A stretch of 64,000 nucleotides of DNA, taken from Paenacidovorax monticola. GTDB lineage: Bacteria > Pseudomonadota > Gammaproteobacteria > Burkholderiales > Burkholderiaceae_C. The notes under the pieces were generated by a model that saw nothing but the letters and a program-made list of their open reading frames with translations, was not told where the DNA came from and searched no databases. Position 1 is the first letter of the stretch. Every line of letters begins with the position of its first letter. Shown here piece after piece: positions 42,454 to 51,892 of the stretch. Position numbers and translations under genes: made by a program. The stretch spans positions 372,001 to 436,000 of the forward strand of contig NZ_CP060790.1 in NCBI RefSeq assembly GCF_014489595.1, in the 5' to 3' direction.

Positions 42454-43689
42454 TTAGGACAGGGTGAATACCGCAGCTGCTTCTAGCTCCAGTGGCTTGG
42501 ACAGCAGGTAGCCTTGGGCACAGTCCACCCCGAGCTTTTGCAGCATGTCGAGTTCCTCTGACCGCTCCACGCCCTCTGCAATCACCAAGCTGCCAATCTT
42601 GTGCGCAAAGCTGGTCAGTCCCTTGGCGAGGGCTCGGCGCTTTGCATCCGAGTCGATATGCTGGGTAAGACTGATGTCCAGCTTGATGATCTCCGGTGCC
42701 AGATTGAGGATGTGGCGCATGCTCGAGTACCCTGCGCCCGCGTCATCAACGGCCAGTCTGGCACCGCGTTGCCGGAAGGGGGAGAGGCTGAGTGCCAGCG
42801 CCACGTAATCGTGCACGGCGGCGTGCTCGGTGATTTCCAGGACTAAGCGGGACAGGTCGGCCATCTGGTCCAGTAGCGGGTGCAGCCGGCCCGTCAGTAT
42901 CAGCTCCGGTGAGCTGTTCACGCTCAGGCTGCAACTCTGCGGCAAATGTTCCAGGGCGGTGAGCGCCTTGGTGATCGCGTGCAACTCCAGCTCCAGGCCC
43001 TGGTCGGCCTTTTGGGCTATTTCGAACCATTTGTCCGGCGAGCGTCTGGGCTCGATATCAAAACGGGAAAGGCTCTCGAAGCCGCAGATTGTTTTGTCCG
43101 CAATACGGCAGATCGGCTGAAACACGATTCTGGGGATGCCATCGGCCATCGCAGAGCGAACTTCGCGAGCCAGATCCTCTTTGGCGCGCTCGGCTGCTGC
43201 GCTTTCGTCCAGGCGTGCAGCCAGGATGTCGGCGAACGTGTGCATCAGTTGTATATCGTGTTCACCCAGGGACGGATTCGGCTGGTAGCTGAAACAGCAC
43301 AGAGTGCCATAGATCTGGCCATCTTCCAGCCGGATCGGCACGCTGAGGTGAGACCCAATGTGAATGGCGTGCGTCGCCGGAATGTGCTGCGTAGCCGGCA
43401 CTCGCGCCGTGTCTGGAATGCACTGCGGCAGTTCGCCCTGCACAACCTTAAGGCAATAGCCTTCTTGGAGCGGAATCGACTGCTCTTGACGCAGAGGGCC
43501 GTCGGGAACGCTGTCTACATGTGTCAACACGCGCTCGGGTGGCCGGAAGTGCGAGATGAACGCGACATCCATGCCCAGGTGCTTGCGAATCGCGCGCAGC
43601 ATCCGGTCCACACCTTCGGCGCAAACACCGGGGGCCATCAGCTGTACGAGGTGGCAATTCCCTTCAACAACGGATTCCGTTGACTGCAT
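42454..43689 (-). CDS. GAF-EAL cyclic-di-GMP phosphodiesterase
   Basis: 411 residues. The N-terminal GAF domain (about 20-160) includes IRKHLGMDVAFISHFRPPER and IGSHLSVPIRLEDGQIYGTLCCFSY in parts. The EAL domain (about 175-405) has FESLSRF for EALLR, LVLEITEHAAV, LAVDDAGAGYSSMRHI for DDFGTGYS, EIIKLDISL, VIAEGVE and CAQGYLLSKPL. The metal-binding Glu, Asp and Lys positions appear kept, so it may be active, though DDAGAG departs from the consensus DDFGTG. It is cytoplasmic, with a small-ligand signal read by GAF. Confidence 0.88.
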   Translation of the reverse strand: MQSTESVVEGNCHLVQLMAPGVCAEGVDRMLRAIRKHLGMDVAFISHFRPPERVLTHVDSVPDGPLRQEQSIPLQEGYCLKVVQGELPQCIPDTARVPATQHIPATHAIHIGSHLSVPIRLEDGQIYGTLCCFSYQPNPSLGEHDIQLMHTFADILAARLDESAAAERAKEDLAREVRSAMADGIPRIVFQPICRIADKTICGFESLSRFDIEPRRSPDKWFEIAQKADQGLELELHAITKALTALEHLPQSCSLSVNSSPELILTGRLHPLLDQMADLSRLVLEITEHAAVHDYVALALSLSPFRQRGARLAVDDAGAGYSSMRHILNLAPEIIKLDISLTQHIDSDAKRRALAKGLTSFAHKIGSLVIAEGVERSEELDMLQKLGVDCAQGYLLSKPLELEAAAVFTLS

Positions 43690-44072
43690 GCTTCCTCCTG
43701 ATTCCAGCCAGCTTGCACGATTTGGAATTTATCGTTCCATCCTGAACCGGGTTTGATGGGGAGAGGCGCACGCAAATTAGATGGGAATGTCAATTGAAGT
43801 CAATGATTATTTTTTGTAGGGCTGTATACGTTGCCAACGACGCCCTGTCATCAAATAGAGCGTGCATGAACTTCCTGTCAGAGGCCGACACCTGCGCAAC
43901 AGCGGTGGCATCCGTCAGCGCTTGACTACTGCTGGATGTGCACCTTGACGACATCACCGTCGACCATGACGTCTTGATCAATGGGGGCAATGGCTCTCGC
44001 GTTTTGCCAGTAGGTGCGGCATTTCAAAGAAACCGAAAGCGAGGATGTTCTGCACACCGAGACGGACGGGCT
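43690..44072. other. AT-richer intergenic stretch, no supported gene
   Basis: 383 bases of clearly lower GC than the flanks. A minus-strand frame at 43790-43990 (66 codons) has an unconvincing N-terminus and no ribosome site. In another minus frame a short piece reads PIDQDVMVDGDVVKVHIQQ before a stop, which may be the remnant of a lost gene. Confidence 0.3.
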
Positions 44073-44315
44073 TCACGCAAGGCTCGCCAATGCAGCATCG
44101 CGAGAAAGGCCATAGGCTGCAATGAAGAACTCGTAAGTTGCTCCGGTGTCGGGGTCCGTGGCTGCCGCAATGCCAACGGTTTCCAAAGCACCCTCGAGGA
44201 TCTGCGCCGCTCTCAGTGGCTTGGCGTCGATCTGCTGAGCCAGCACATAGCTTCCATCGCCAGCGCGCAAGACCACGTCACCTTGCCGGTTCACGTTCTC
44301 GACAGTGTTCCGCAT
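44073..44315 (-). CDS. Small hypothetical protein
   Basis: 80 residues (MRNTVENVNRQGDVVLRAGD at the start), with a balanced, soluble composition and codon use that looks coding. No family recognised. It lies 73 bases downstream of the isochorismatase gene on the same strand, so it may be the last gene of that group. Confidence 0.45.
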   Translation of the reverse strand: MRNTVENVNRQGDVVLRAGDGSYVLAQQIDAKPLRAAQILEGALETVGIAAATDPDTGATYEFFIAAYGLSRDAALASLA

Positions 44316-44388
44316 TGTGTTCTCTTTCGTCCACCATGCCTTTCTTACCCCAGCTGGAGCATGGCTCCAGTGGGGCTTCAGGGCCTGT

Positions 44389-45018
44389 TTACTTGGAACC
44401 CGTCAACGTCGTATAGCTGGTGATCAGATTGCGATAGTCCGGGATGTGGTTGGAGAACAGCGCAGCCAAGCCCTCAACGTCGTTGCGCCAGTCGCGGTGC
44501 AACTCGCAGGCCGCGCCGAACCAGGTCATGAGCTGGGCGCCTGCCTGTTCCATGCGGCTCCAGGCTGCCTGCTGGGTCATGGAGTTGAAGGTGCCCGAGG
44601 CGTCAGCGATCACAAATACCTCGAAGCCTTCCTCCAGTGCCGAGAGTACCGGGAAGGCCACGCAGACCTCGGTCACCACGCCCGCGACGATGAGCTGTTT
44701 CTTGCCCGTGGCCTTGACGGCCTTCACGAAGTCCTCGTTGTCCCAGGCATTGATCTGACCAGGGCGGGCGATGTAAGGCGCAGTGGGGAACTTCTCCTTC
44801 AGCTCCGGCACGAGCGGACCGTTGGGGCCATTTTCAAAGCTGGTGGTCAGGATGGTGGGCAGCTTGAAGTACTCGGCCATATCGGCCAAGGCCAGCACAT
44901 TGTTTTTGAACTTGTCGGGGTCGATGTCGCGCACCAGAGACAGCAAGCCAGCTTGGTGGTCTACCAGCAATACAGCTGCGTTGTTCTTGTCGAGACGGAC
45001 GTAGGGTTTCTTGCTCAT
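44389..45018 (-). CDS. Isochorismatase-family hydrolase (YcaC-like)
   Basis: 209 residues from ATG 45018 (MSKKPYVRLDKNNAAVLLVDHQ), with GGAGATTTC just upstream. The catalytic triad is visible: Asp in LLVDHQAGL, Lys in ARPGQINAWDNEDFVKAVK and Cys in VVTEVCVAFPVLSALE. Family members hydrolyse small amides; YcaC itself has no known substrate. It is grouped with DoxX, EamA, pirin and LysR genes on the same strand, a set often linked to redox or chemical stress. Confidence 0.9.
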   Translation of the reverse strand: MSKKPYVRLDKNNAAVLLVDHQAGLLSLVRDIDPDKFKNNVLALADMAEYFKLPTILTTSFENGPNGPLVPELKEKFPTAPYIARPGQINAWDNEDFVKAVKATGKKQLIVAGVVTEVCVAFPVLSALEEGFEVFVIADASGTFNSMTQQAAWSRMEQAGAQLMTWFGAACELHRDWRNDVEGLAALFSNHIPDYRNLITSYTTLTGSK

Positions 45019-45116
45019 GGAAATCTCCTTTGAGAGCGTTGGTGCCCATAAGGGCGGGGAAAGCCCAGCCCTTGCGAGGCCAGGAAACTGATGCGTGAAA
45101 CGGTGGAGGAGCTGAC

Positions 45117-45539
45117 TCAGTTCCTGGCCAAGGACCGGCGTCGATGGTGGGCCAGGATGGCTGCCACGACCAGGCCCCCAACGAGGCTGACGTGGTCTTG
45201 CACCAGGGCTTTTTCGAGAAAGCCCTCCGTGCCATTCATTTCCCAGAATCGATGGGCAATGGGAATCGTGGTCAGCGTGAAGCCCGCCAGTGCTCCTGCG
45301 CCCAACCAAGCCCAGCGACTGCAGGCGATGATGGCCAGAGGAGCCACAAGCTGCACGGCAATAGTGATTGCGGCGAACAGCGGGGCGGGCCTGAGACCGA
45401 AATGGCCCATCTCGCCGATGGCGGACTGGAAGTCAAAGACTTTGCTCAGGCCACTCCACCAGAAGACATAGGTCAGCCATGCCGTGGCCAAAAGGTAGAG
45501 GGGCCGGGAACGCAGCGCGCTGTCAATCAAGGCTGTCAT
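45117..45539 (-). CDS. DoxX-family membrane protein
   Basis: 140 residues with four helices: about 14-32 (YLLATAWLTYVFWWSGLSKVF), 50-70 (LFAAITIAVQLVAPLAIIA), 75-95 and 115-132 (LVGGLVVAAILAHH). The first helix with FWWSGLSKVFDF is typical of DoxX/SURF4-like proteins. It sits 98 bases upstream of the isochorismatase gene. Role in the membrane unknown; family members are linked with oxidative stress. Confidence 0.78.
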   Translation of the reverse strand: MTALIDSALRSRPLYLLATAWLTYVFWWSGLSKVFDFQSAIGEMGHFGLRPAPLFAAITIAVQLVAPLAIIACSRWAWLGAGALAGFTLTTIPIAHRFWEMNGTEGFLEKALVQDHVSLVGGLVVAAILAHHRRRSLARN

Positions 45540-45646
45540 GACAAACCTCCAGGTGGATGGCTGGGGTGCTCAGTCCTGTGCCACGGTGTTGCGCACATGG
45601 CGTGTGGATTTATTGCCCGGTCGACCTGCCGCCCGCTGGCTCAGCA

Positions 45647-46455
45647 TCAGACCCCCATCACCAGCGCGGCCCCCACCACTTGCATGCCAGTGGGCTGCAC
45701 CCCTTTGACCAGAGCATCGAGCACAAAGGCTGTGACCGGCACCAGCAGCATGAAAGGCGCCACGGCGACCGCACCTGCCCGCTCGATGGCGCCGAACCAC
45801 AAGGCAAACGGCACGGCGGTCAGAGCCACGGCCAGCAGACCCAGACCCAAGATGTTGGCTGCATCCAGTTGCGAAGGCACATCGCGGGCGATGGCCGCGA
45901 CGAAGGTCAGCTCCGCGCCGGCGATCAGCAACTGCCAGCCGGTAAAGCCCAGCAGCGGCATGGGTGGCTGCCCCCATTTGTTCAGCAGGACACCGCCGGC
46001 GGCGATGGACAGCATGCTGCCAAGGGCCGCGGCAATGCCCAGCGAGTCAAGCTGCGCATGGCTCGACAGCACGACGAGCGACACGCCCAAGGCCCCAGCA
46101 AGACCGAGCCGATCTTGGCGACGGTGGGCCTCGCGCCCAGAATGCCCCATGCAATGAAGATCACGGCCAACGGCGTCAACGCCTGGAAAATGGCGGCGAC
46201 GCCACCTGGCAAGCGGGTGGCCGCCACAAAGAACAGGCCGAAGAACAGGCCGGCATTCAGCGTACCCAGCGCCGCGAGCCGACCCCACCAGACACGGGGT
46301 GGAACGCAGCGGACAATGGCCAGCAATACCAGCGCGCCTCCGAGAGCCCGAAATGCCGCCAGGAACAGCGGATGGGGCGGAAGCCACGTCGTGGTCAATA
46401 CATAGGTAAAGCCCCAAAGAATGGCGGCGGCTGCAGCTGACAGTTTGGCGTTCAT
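45647..46455 (-). CDS. EamA/DMT-family transporter (one frame break)
   Basis: Reconstructed product of about 269 residues from ATG 46455 (MNAKLSAAAAAILWGFTYVLTTTWLP). About ten hydrophobic helices in two EamA repeats; the second begins LGIAAALGSMLSIAAGGVLLNKW. The frame breaks near 46112; one added base joins PTVAKIGS to GLAGALGVSLVVLSS. It lies between DoxX and pirin genes, all on the minus strand. Substrate unknown. Confidence 0.78.
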
Positions 46456-46580
46456 TTTTTATCCCCATTGAAGGCAAAGCGCTCCCATGCCTCGTGAACA
46501 GATACGAAGCACAGCTAGCGATGAGTGAAAAGAGAGGTGTCATGAAATCAGCCATGGGCTGATTCCATGCAGCGCGGTGC

Positions 46581-47459
46581 CTAGGCCATGGCGGCTTGGA
46601 TCTGGCCGAACTTGCCGCTGTTGAAGTCTGTGATGGCCATGCGAATTTCTTCTTCGCTGTTCATCACGAACGGCCCGTAGCCGACAATGGGCTCCGCGAT
46701 CGGTGCGCCGCTGAGCACGAGCAACGTGCTGTCGTTGTTTGCCTCCAGCAGCACCTGCGACCCTTGCGTGCTCAGATGTGCAACCTGATCGGCGCGAACG
46801 GCATCCCGGCCATTGACCAACACCGAGCCATGCAGCACCGCCACGGCCAGCGTGTGCCCTTCGGGGATGTGCAGCGTGGACGACTTGCCGGCGGCCAGGC
46901 CAATGTCCCAGACATTGACGGGTGAATAGGTGTGGGCTGGCCCCGTATGTCCCTGATGATTTCCCGCAATGACACGCACCCTTCCCGCGCTGTGGGGCAG
47001 GGGAACATCGGGAATCTGGTCGCTGGTGATCGACTGGTAGCTGGGGCGCCCCATCTTGTCGCTCGCGGGCAGATTGACCCACAGCTGAACCATGTGGAAC
47101 GCGCCGCCGCGTTCCGCATAGCCAGGCGAATGGAATTCCTCATGCAAGATGCCGCTGGCTGCGGTCATCCATTGCACGTCGCCGGGGCCGATGATGCCAC
47201 CCGCGCCCGTGGAGTCCCGATGCTCGACTTCGCCGTCGTAGACGATGGTCACGGTCTCAAAGCCACGGTGCGGATGCTGGCCTACGCCTCGGCGCTTGGT
47301 GGTCGGGGCGAACTGATGCGGGCCGGCATGGTCCAGCAGCAAGAAGGGGCTCAGCCGCGTGCCGTGCTGGCTGTAGTGAAACAGAGAGCGGACAGGGAAT
47401 CCATCACCGACCCAGTGTTGCTGCGGGGCGCTGTAAATTCCATGAATGGTCTTTTGCAT
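46581..47459 (-). CDS. Pirin-family protein
   Basis: 292 residues from ATG 47459 (MQKTIHGIYSAPQQHWVGDG), preceded by GGAGAA. The cupin motif of pirins is intact: FLLLDHAGPHQF, GVGQHPHRGFETVTIVYDGEVEHRDS in parts (three His for iron), and GDVQWMTAASGILHEEFHS. Bacterial pirins can be quercetinases or redox-sensing regulators. It lies next to a LysR gene, as is common. Confidence 0.92.
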   Translation of the reverse strand: MQKTIHGIYSAPQQHWVGDGFPVRSLFHYSQHGTRLSPFLLLDHAGPHQFAPTTKRRGVGQHPHRGFETVTIVYDGEVEHRDSTGAGGIIGPGDVQWMTAASGILHEEFHSPGYAERGGAFHMVQLWVNLPASDKMGRPSYQSITSDQIPDVPLPHSAGRVRVIAGNHQGHTGPAHTYSPVNVWDIGLAAGKSSTLHIPEGHTLAVAVLHGSVLVNGRDAVRADQVAHLSTQGSQVLLEANNDSTLLVLSGAPIAEPIVGYGPFVMNSEEEIRMAITDFNSGKFGQIQAAMA

Positions 47460-47603
47460 TTGCTTCTCCTGGTGGGCGCAAGCGTGGGAGCGGGCTTGCG
47501 AACGTGTTGGAAGCAACTGTAGAGACGCAGCAATGTGCTGAATAGACGGGAATTTTTGCCACCAGCGTTCACCCGTTGGAACGATGACGGACGGCCCTCC
47601 AAC

Positions 47604-48521
47604 CTAGGCCTGCGCTATTTCCTCCTGCAGGGCAGCGAACTCTGCTCCCAGAAAGTCGAGCAGCAGCCTTACCGAAGGCAGCAGGCCACGGCGTGATGGA
47701 AATACCGTGTGCACAATGCCCGCGCGAGGTTTCCAGCCGGGCGCCACATCCACCAGGTGCCCGCTGCGCAGATCATCCAGAATCATCATGGCGGGCAACT
47801 GCACCACGCCCACCCCGCGCAGAGCCGCCAGGCGCAGGGCGATACGGTCTTCGCAGACCAGGCGCGGCTGGTAGTGCACCTCGGCCGTTGCGCCTTGCGG
47901 CCCCTGCAGTTGCCAGATTTCGCTACGTTGCAGCCTGCCGTCACCCAGGCTCGGCCACTGGGAGAGATCGGCCAATTGCGGCATCCCTCCCATTGCATGC
48001 ACGAGCGCCGGACTGGCCACCAGGAACTGGGTGCTTTCACCCAGCGTCTTCATCACCAGGCCGCTGTCCTCAAGGGGTGGAAAGCGCACGCGCAGGGCCA
48101 TGTCGAGTCCTTCGCGGATCACGTCCACGCGGCGATTGGTGCTGTCCACTTGGAGTTGTATCCGCGGGTACTTCATCAGGAAGCGCGCCAGCATGTCGCC
48201 GACCTGGTAGTCCAACAGCGCCAGGGGGCAGCTCAGGCGCACGATGCCCTGGGGCTCTTCATGGGTTCGGTCGATGACTTCCTGGGCTGCGTCGGCTTCC
48301 ACCAGCATGGCCTGGCAGCGCTGGTAATACTCTTGGCCAATCTCCGTCACGGCAAAGCGCCGGCTCGAACGCTGAAGCAGCCGTACGCCCAGGGATTCTT
48401 CGAGCAATGCGATGCGGCGGCTGAGTTTCGACTTCGGCATACCCAAGGCCCGGCCTGCTGGCGCAAAGCCGGCATGGGCTACCACTTGGACAAAGTAGTA
48501 CAAATCATTGAGGTCACGCAT
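47604..48521 (-). CDS. LysR-family transcriptional regulator
   Basis: 305 residues. HTH: LNDLYYFVQVVAHAGFAPAGRALGMPKSKLSRRIALLEESLGVRLLQRSSRR in parts (residues 3-60); effector domain from GIVRLSCPLALLDYQVGDML. It lies 144 bases upstream of the pirin gene on the same strand and may control the pirin-EamA-DoxX-isochorismatase run. Confidence 0.88.
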   Translation of the reverse strand: MRDLNDLYYFVQVVAHAGFAPAGRALGMPKSKLSRRIALLEESLGVRLLQRSSRRFAVTEIGQEYYQRCQAMLVEADAAQEVIDRTHEEPQGIVRLSCPLALLDYQVGDMLARFLMKYPRIQLQVDSTNRRVDVIREGLDMALRVRFPPLEDSGLVMKTLGESTQFLVASPALVHAMGGMPQLADLSQWPSLGDGRLQRSEIWQLQGPQGATAEVHYQPRLVCEDRIALRLAALRGVGVVQLPAMMILDDLRSGHLVDVAPGWKPRAGIVHTVFPSRRGLLPSVRLLLDFLGAEFAALQEEIAQA

Positions 48522-48867
48522 GTCAGTGAGGCGAATCGCTGGTCAGAAGAACGGAGCCATGTTGCTGGGCGGACTCTAGGCGGAATCGTCATTCAGCTCA
48601 ATGGTGTCGAGAGACGAGATGAGACGATCAGGGCAGGGCGGGAGGAACCAAGCCCGAATGCATCGCCTGAGAGGTGTGTCGGAGTTTTTTGTGTCAACGG
48701 GGCAAACTTGAATGGACGGGAATAGGGCCTTCGGACCGTGAATGGCCGAGTGGGGGCGGCGAGGCCCTTCAATCGCGGAAGGGGCATGGTCCACCGTGCA
48801 GCAGGACACAGGCATTTCCCATCGAAGTAGGCCACGCTCGATCGGCCGCGACCTGGCAGGCATCCCG
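48522..48867. other. Intergenic stretch, no supported gene
   Basis: 346 bases between the LysR start and the end of the GlxA-type gene. Overlapping short frames on both strands have atypical composition and no family motif. It presumably contains the LysR promoter near its left end; I could not assign boxes. Confidence 0.35.
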
Positions 48868-49812
48868 TCACGACGCGGCTCGGGCTTCGCGCCGCACGGC
48901 CTGCGGCGGCATGCCGAAGCCGCGCATGAAGGCCTCGCGCATGTGGCGGCGGTCGCGAAAGCCCGTTTCGCGCGCCACCACTTCCATCGGATGCCGGCTG
49001 CTCTCGATCATCAGCCGTGCCGCTTCAAGCCGCAGCCCCTCCACGGCCTTGGCCGGTGACTGGCCTGTCTCGGCCGTGAACACGCGGCTGAACTGGCGCG
49101 GGCTCAGGCTGGCAGCCTCGGCCAGCTCTTCCACGCTCAGCGGTTGCGAGAGGTTGCGCCGCGCATGCTCCAGCGCTTGCTGGATGCGGTCGGACTTCGG
49201 CGCGAGCTTGAGCATTTCGGAATGCTGCGACTGCCCGCCCGAGCGGCGCTGGTGCATGACCAGCCGGTGCGCCACGGAGCGCGCGATATCGGCGCCCAGG
49301 TCCTTCTCCACCAGCGCCAGCGCCAGATCGAGTTCCGCCGTCATGCCGGCGGAGGTCCACACCGCTCCATCGGCGATGTAGATGCGATCGGCCTCGACCT
49401 GCACGCGGGGGTAGCGCTGCTGCAGCGCCTCGGCCCAATGCCAGTGCGTCGTGGCGCGGTGCCCGTCGAGCAGGCCTGCATCGGCCAGCATGAAGGCTCC
49501 GGTGCACAGGCCCGCGACGCGCCGTGCGTGCACCGCGACCTTTCCCAGCAGCCGGGGCAGTTCGGGCGCCGTCGGTGCCGACAGCGGCGAGATGACGCCG
49601 GCCACCAGCCACGTGTCGGCACGGCTGCGCGCCGTGAGCGTGCGGGCCTGGAGCGCCAGGCCCGCCGAGGCGCGCACTGCGCCGTGCAGGGCGTAGTTCT
49701 CCACGGCATAGAAAGGTTCGCCCGCTACCAGGTTGGCGAATTCGAAAACAGCCTGGGTGCCGAGCCCCATGACCTGGAAGCCTTCTGGAAGCAGGTAGCC
49801 GATGCGGTGCAT
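48868..49812 (-). CDS. GlxA-family regulator: DJ-1/PfpI-like domain plus AraC HTH
   Basis: 314 residues. The N-terminal DJ-1/PfpI-like domain (1-190) has IGYLLPEGFQVMGLGTQAVFEFAN and the nucleophile-elbow-like VAGLCTGAFMLADAGLLDGHRATTHW in parts. The AraC domain (205-314) has LEHARRNLSQPLSVEELAEAASLSPRQFSRVFTAETG in parts and DRRHMREAFMRGFGMPPQAVRR. It is divergent from the SDR gene (49931), with an inverted repeat between, and probably controls the SDR-thiolase-MFS group. Confidence 0.9.
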   Translation of the reverse strand: MHRIGYLLPEGFQVMGLGTQAVFEFANLVAGEPFYAVENYALHGAVRASAGLALQARTLTARSRADTWLVAGVISPLSAPTAPELPRLLGKVAVHARRVAGLCTGAFMLADAGLLDGHRATTHWHWAEALQQRYPRVQVEADRIYIADGAVWTSAGMTAELDLALALVEKDLGADIARSVAHRLVMHQRRSGGQSQHSEMLKLAPKSDRIQQALEHARRNLSQPLSVEELAEAASLSPRQFSRVFTAETGQSPAKAVEGLRLEAARLMIESSRHPMEVVARETGFRDRRHMREAFMRGFGMPPQAVRREARAAS

Positions 49813-49840
49813 GGAGTCATTCCTGGGTGATGTCTTGATT

Positions 49841-49859
49841 AATGACTATATACGTCATT
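49841..49859. promoter_or_regulatory. Inverted repeat in the GlxA/SDR divergent region
   Basis: AATGAC-TATATAC-GTCATT is a perfect 6-base inverted repeat with a 7-base AT-rich spacer that could itself hold a -10 element. It lies 29 bases from the GlxA start and 72 bases before the SDR start. A related CATT...ACGACATT follows at once. Confidence 0.42.
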
Positions 49860-49930
49860 TACGACATTCGCAGAGAGGCGCACCATGCACCCCATCCCAT
49901 CCACACCTCCGCCACGCAAGGAGATTCACC

Positions 49931-50734
49931 ATGGCACAAGCACCCCATCTCGGCACTGCCCTCATCACCGGCGCATCCAGCGGCATCGGCGCGCTGTATG
50001 CACAGCGCCTCGCGCAGCGCGGCTATGACCTCATCCTGGTGGCCCGCAACCGCGAGCGGCTGAATGCGCTGGCCAGCAGCATCAGCACCCGTACCGGCCG
50101 CGCGGTGGAGGTGCTGCCGGCCGACCTGAACGACCGCGCCGCGCTGGCGCAGGTGGAGGCCAAGCTGCGCCAGGACGCCAGCATCACCCTGCTGGTCAAC
50201 AATGCCGGTATCGGCACGCATACGCCCTTGCTGCAAAGCGACGTGGAGCAGATGACGCGCATGGTCGGGCTGAACATCACCGCGCCCATGCGGCTGGCCT
50301 ATGCCGCCGTGCCGGGCCTGGTGGCACGTGGCCGGGGCGCGATCATCAACATCGCGTCCATCGTCGCGATCGCGCCGGAGCTGCTGAACGGCGTCTATGG
50401 TGCCAGCAAGGCCTTCGTGCTGGCCTTCAGCCAGTCGCTGCAGCACGAGCTGGACGGCAAGGGCGTGCATGTGCAGGCCGTGCTGCCCGGTGCCACCGCC
50501 ACAGACTTCTGGGCCACCGGCGGCCTGCCTATCGAGAAACTGGACGCGCGCATCGTGATGCGCACCGAGGATCTGGTCGATGCCGCGCTGCTGGGCTTCG
50601 AGCGCGGCGAGAAGATCACCATCCCCTCGCTGCACGCGGGCGAGAAATGGGACGCCTACGAAGCCGCGCGCCGCGCCATGGCGGGCCATCTGTCCAGCAA
50701 CACGGTCGCCCAGCGCTATGCGGCTGTGCACTGA
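49931..50734 (+). CDS. Short-chain dehydrogenase/reductase
   Basis: 267 residues from ATG 49931, preceded by AAGGAG. Rossmann motif ALITGASSGIGALYAQRLA (residues 11-29), LVNNAGIG, and the active site Ser in NIASIVAIAPELLNG with YGASKAFV (Tyr-x3-Lys). The classic SDR type acts on NAD(P) with unknown substrate; an upstream in-frame extension to 49802 is rejected. It is followed after 21 bases by a thiolase gene. Confidence 0.9.
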   Translation: MAQAPHLGTALITGASSGIGALYAQRLAQRGYDLILVARNRERLNALASSISTRTGRAVEVLPADLNDRAALAQVEAKLRQDASITLLVNNAGIGTHTPLLQSDVEQMTRMVGLNITAPMRLAYAAVPGLVARGRGAIINIASIVAIAPELLNGVYGASKAFVLAFSQSLQHELDGKGVHVQAVLPGATATDFWATGGLPIEKLDARIVMRTEDLVDAALLGFERGEKITIPSLHAGEKWDAYEAARRAMAGHLSSNTVAQRYAAVH

Positions 50735-50755
50735 CCAAGGCAAGGAGCAAACCCC

Positions 50756-51889
50756 ATGAAAGCCGTCATCGCCGCTTATGCGCGTTCGCCATTCCACTTT
50801 GCCCGCAAGGGCCGCCTGGCCGAAGTGCGCCCCGACACGCTGGCCGCGCAGGTCGTGCAGGGCCTGCTTCAGCGCACCGATCTGGACCCGGCGCTGCTGG
50901 AAGACGTGATCCTCGGCTGTGCCTACCCGGAGGCGGCGCAGGGCAACAACCTCGCACGCATCGTGGGCCTGTTGGCCGGCCTGCCGCAGACGGTGGGCGG
51001 CATGACAGTGAACCGCTTCTGCGGCTCCTCGATGCAGGCGGTGCACATCGCAGCGGCGCAGATCGAGGCGGGCATGGGCGAGGCCTTTCTGTGCGTGGGT
51101 GTGGAGTCGATGACGATGGTGCCGCAGGGGGGCTTCAACTTCTCGCCCCACCCTGAACTGCAGGCGGGTACCGATGCCTATATCTCCATGGGGGAGACGG
51201 CGGAGAACGTGGCGCAGCGCTGGGGCGTGAGTCGCGCCGACCAGGAACTGCTGGCGCTGCAGTCCCACCACAAGGCGGCCGATGCCCGCGAGCAAGGCCG
51301 CCTGGCCGATGAGATCGTGCCCATCCGCTTGCCGCAGGGCGAGGTGGTCGACGCCGACGGCTGTATCCGCCCCGGCACCACGCTGGAGGCGTTGGCGGGG
51401 CTCAAGCCCGCCTTCCGCCCCGACGGCGTGGTCACGGCGGGCACTTCGTCGCCGCTGACCGACGGCGCCGCCGCCGTGCTGGTCACCCGCGACGACTTTG
51501 CCGAACGCCACGGCCTGCAAGTGTTGGCGCGCATCCGCAGCTTTGCGACGGTGGGCGTCGATCCGGCCGTCATGGGCATAGGCCCCATCCCGGCGACGCG
51601 CAAGGCGTTGGCGCGCGCCGGCCTCACGGCAGCCGATCTGGATGTGGTGGAGATCAACGAGGCCTTCTCATCGCAGGCGCTGGCCTGCATCCGCGATCTG
51701 GGGCTCGACATGGCCACGGTGAACATCGACGGCGGGGGCCTGGCCATTGGCCACCCCCTGGGGGCCACCGGTGCGCGCATCACCGGCAAGGCCGCCGCGC
51801 TGCTGGCGCGGCAGCGCGGGCGCTATGCCCTCGCCACACAATGTATCGGCGGCGGGCAAGGCATTGCCACGGTGCTGGAGAGGGCCTGA
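50756..51889 (+). CDS. Acetyl-CoA acyltransferase (thiolase)
   Basis: 377 residues. Active-site Cys in VNRFCGSSMQAVHIAAAQIEAG, His in GLAIGHPLGATGARI and the C-terminal Cys in ATQCIGGGQGIATVLERA, plus ETAENVAQRWGVSRADQELLALQSH in parts. It carries out thiolytic cleavage or condensation of acyl-CoA, as in fatty-acid breakdown. Its position after an SDR gene suggests a short lipid or side-chain pathway, ending in an MFS exporter. Confidence 0.92.
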   Translation: MKAVIAAYARSPFHFARKGRLAEVRPDTLAAQVVQGLLQRTDLDPALLEDVILGCAYPEAAQGNNLARIVGLLAGLPQTVGGMTVNRFCGSSMQAVHIAAAQIEAGMGEAFLCVGVESMTMVPQGGFNFSPHPELQAGTDAYISMGETAENVAQRWGVSRADQELLALQSHHKAADAREQGRLADEIVPIRLPQGEVVDADGCIRPGTTLEALAGLKPAFRPDGVVTAGTSSPLTDGAAAVLVTRDDFAERHGLQVLARIRSFATVGVDPAVMGIGPIPATRKALARAGLTAADLDVVEINEAFSSQALACIRDLGLDMATVNIDGGGLAIGHPLGATGARITGKAAALLARQRGRYALATQCIGGGQGIATVLERA

Positions 51890-51892
51890 ATC

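Noticed and set aside
43790..43990. 66-codon minus-strand frame
   Set aside because: No ribosome site, Ser/Thr-rich atypical start, no family; kept only as part of an intergenic note.
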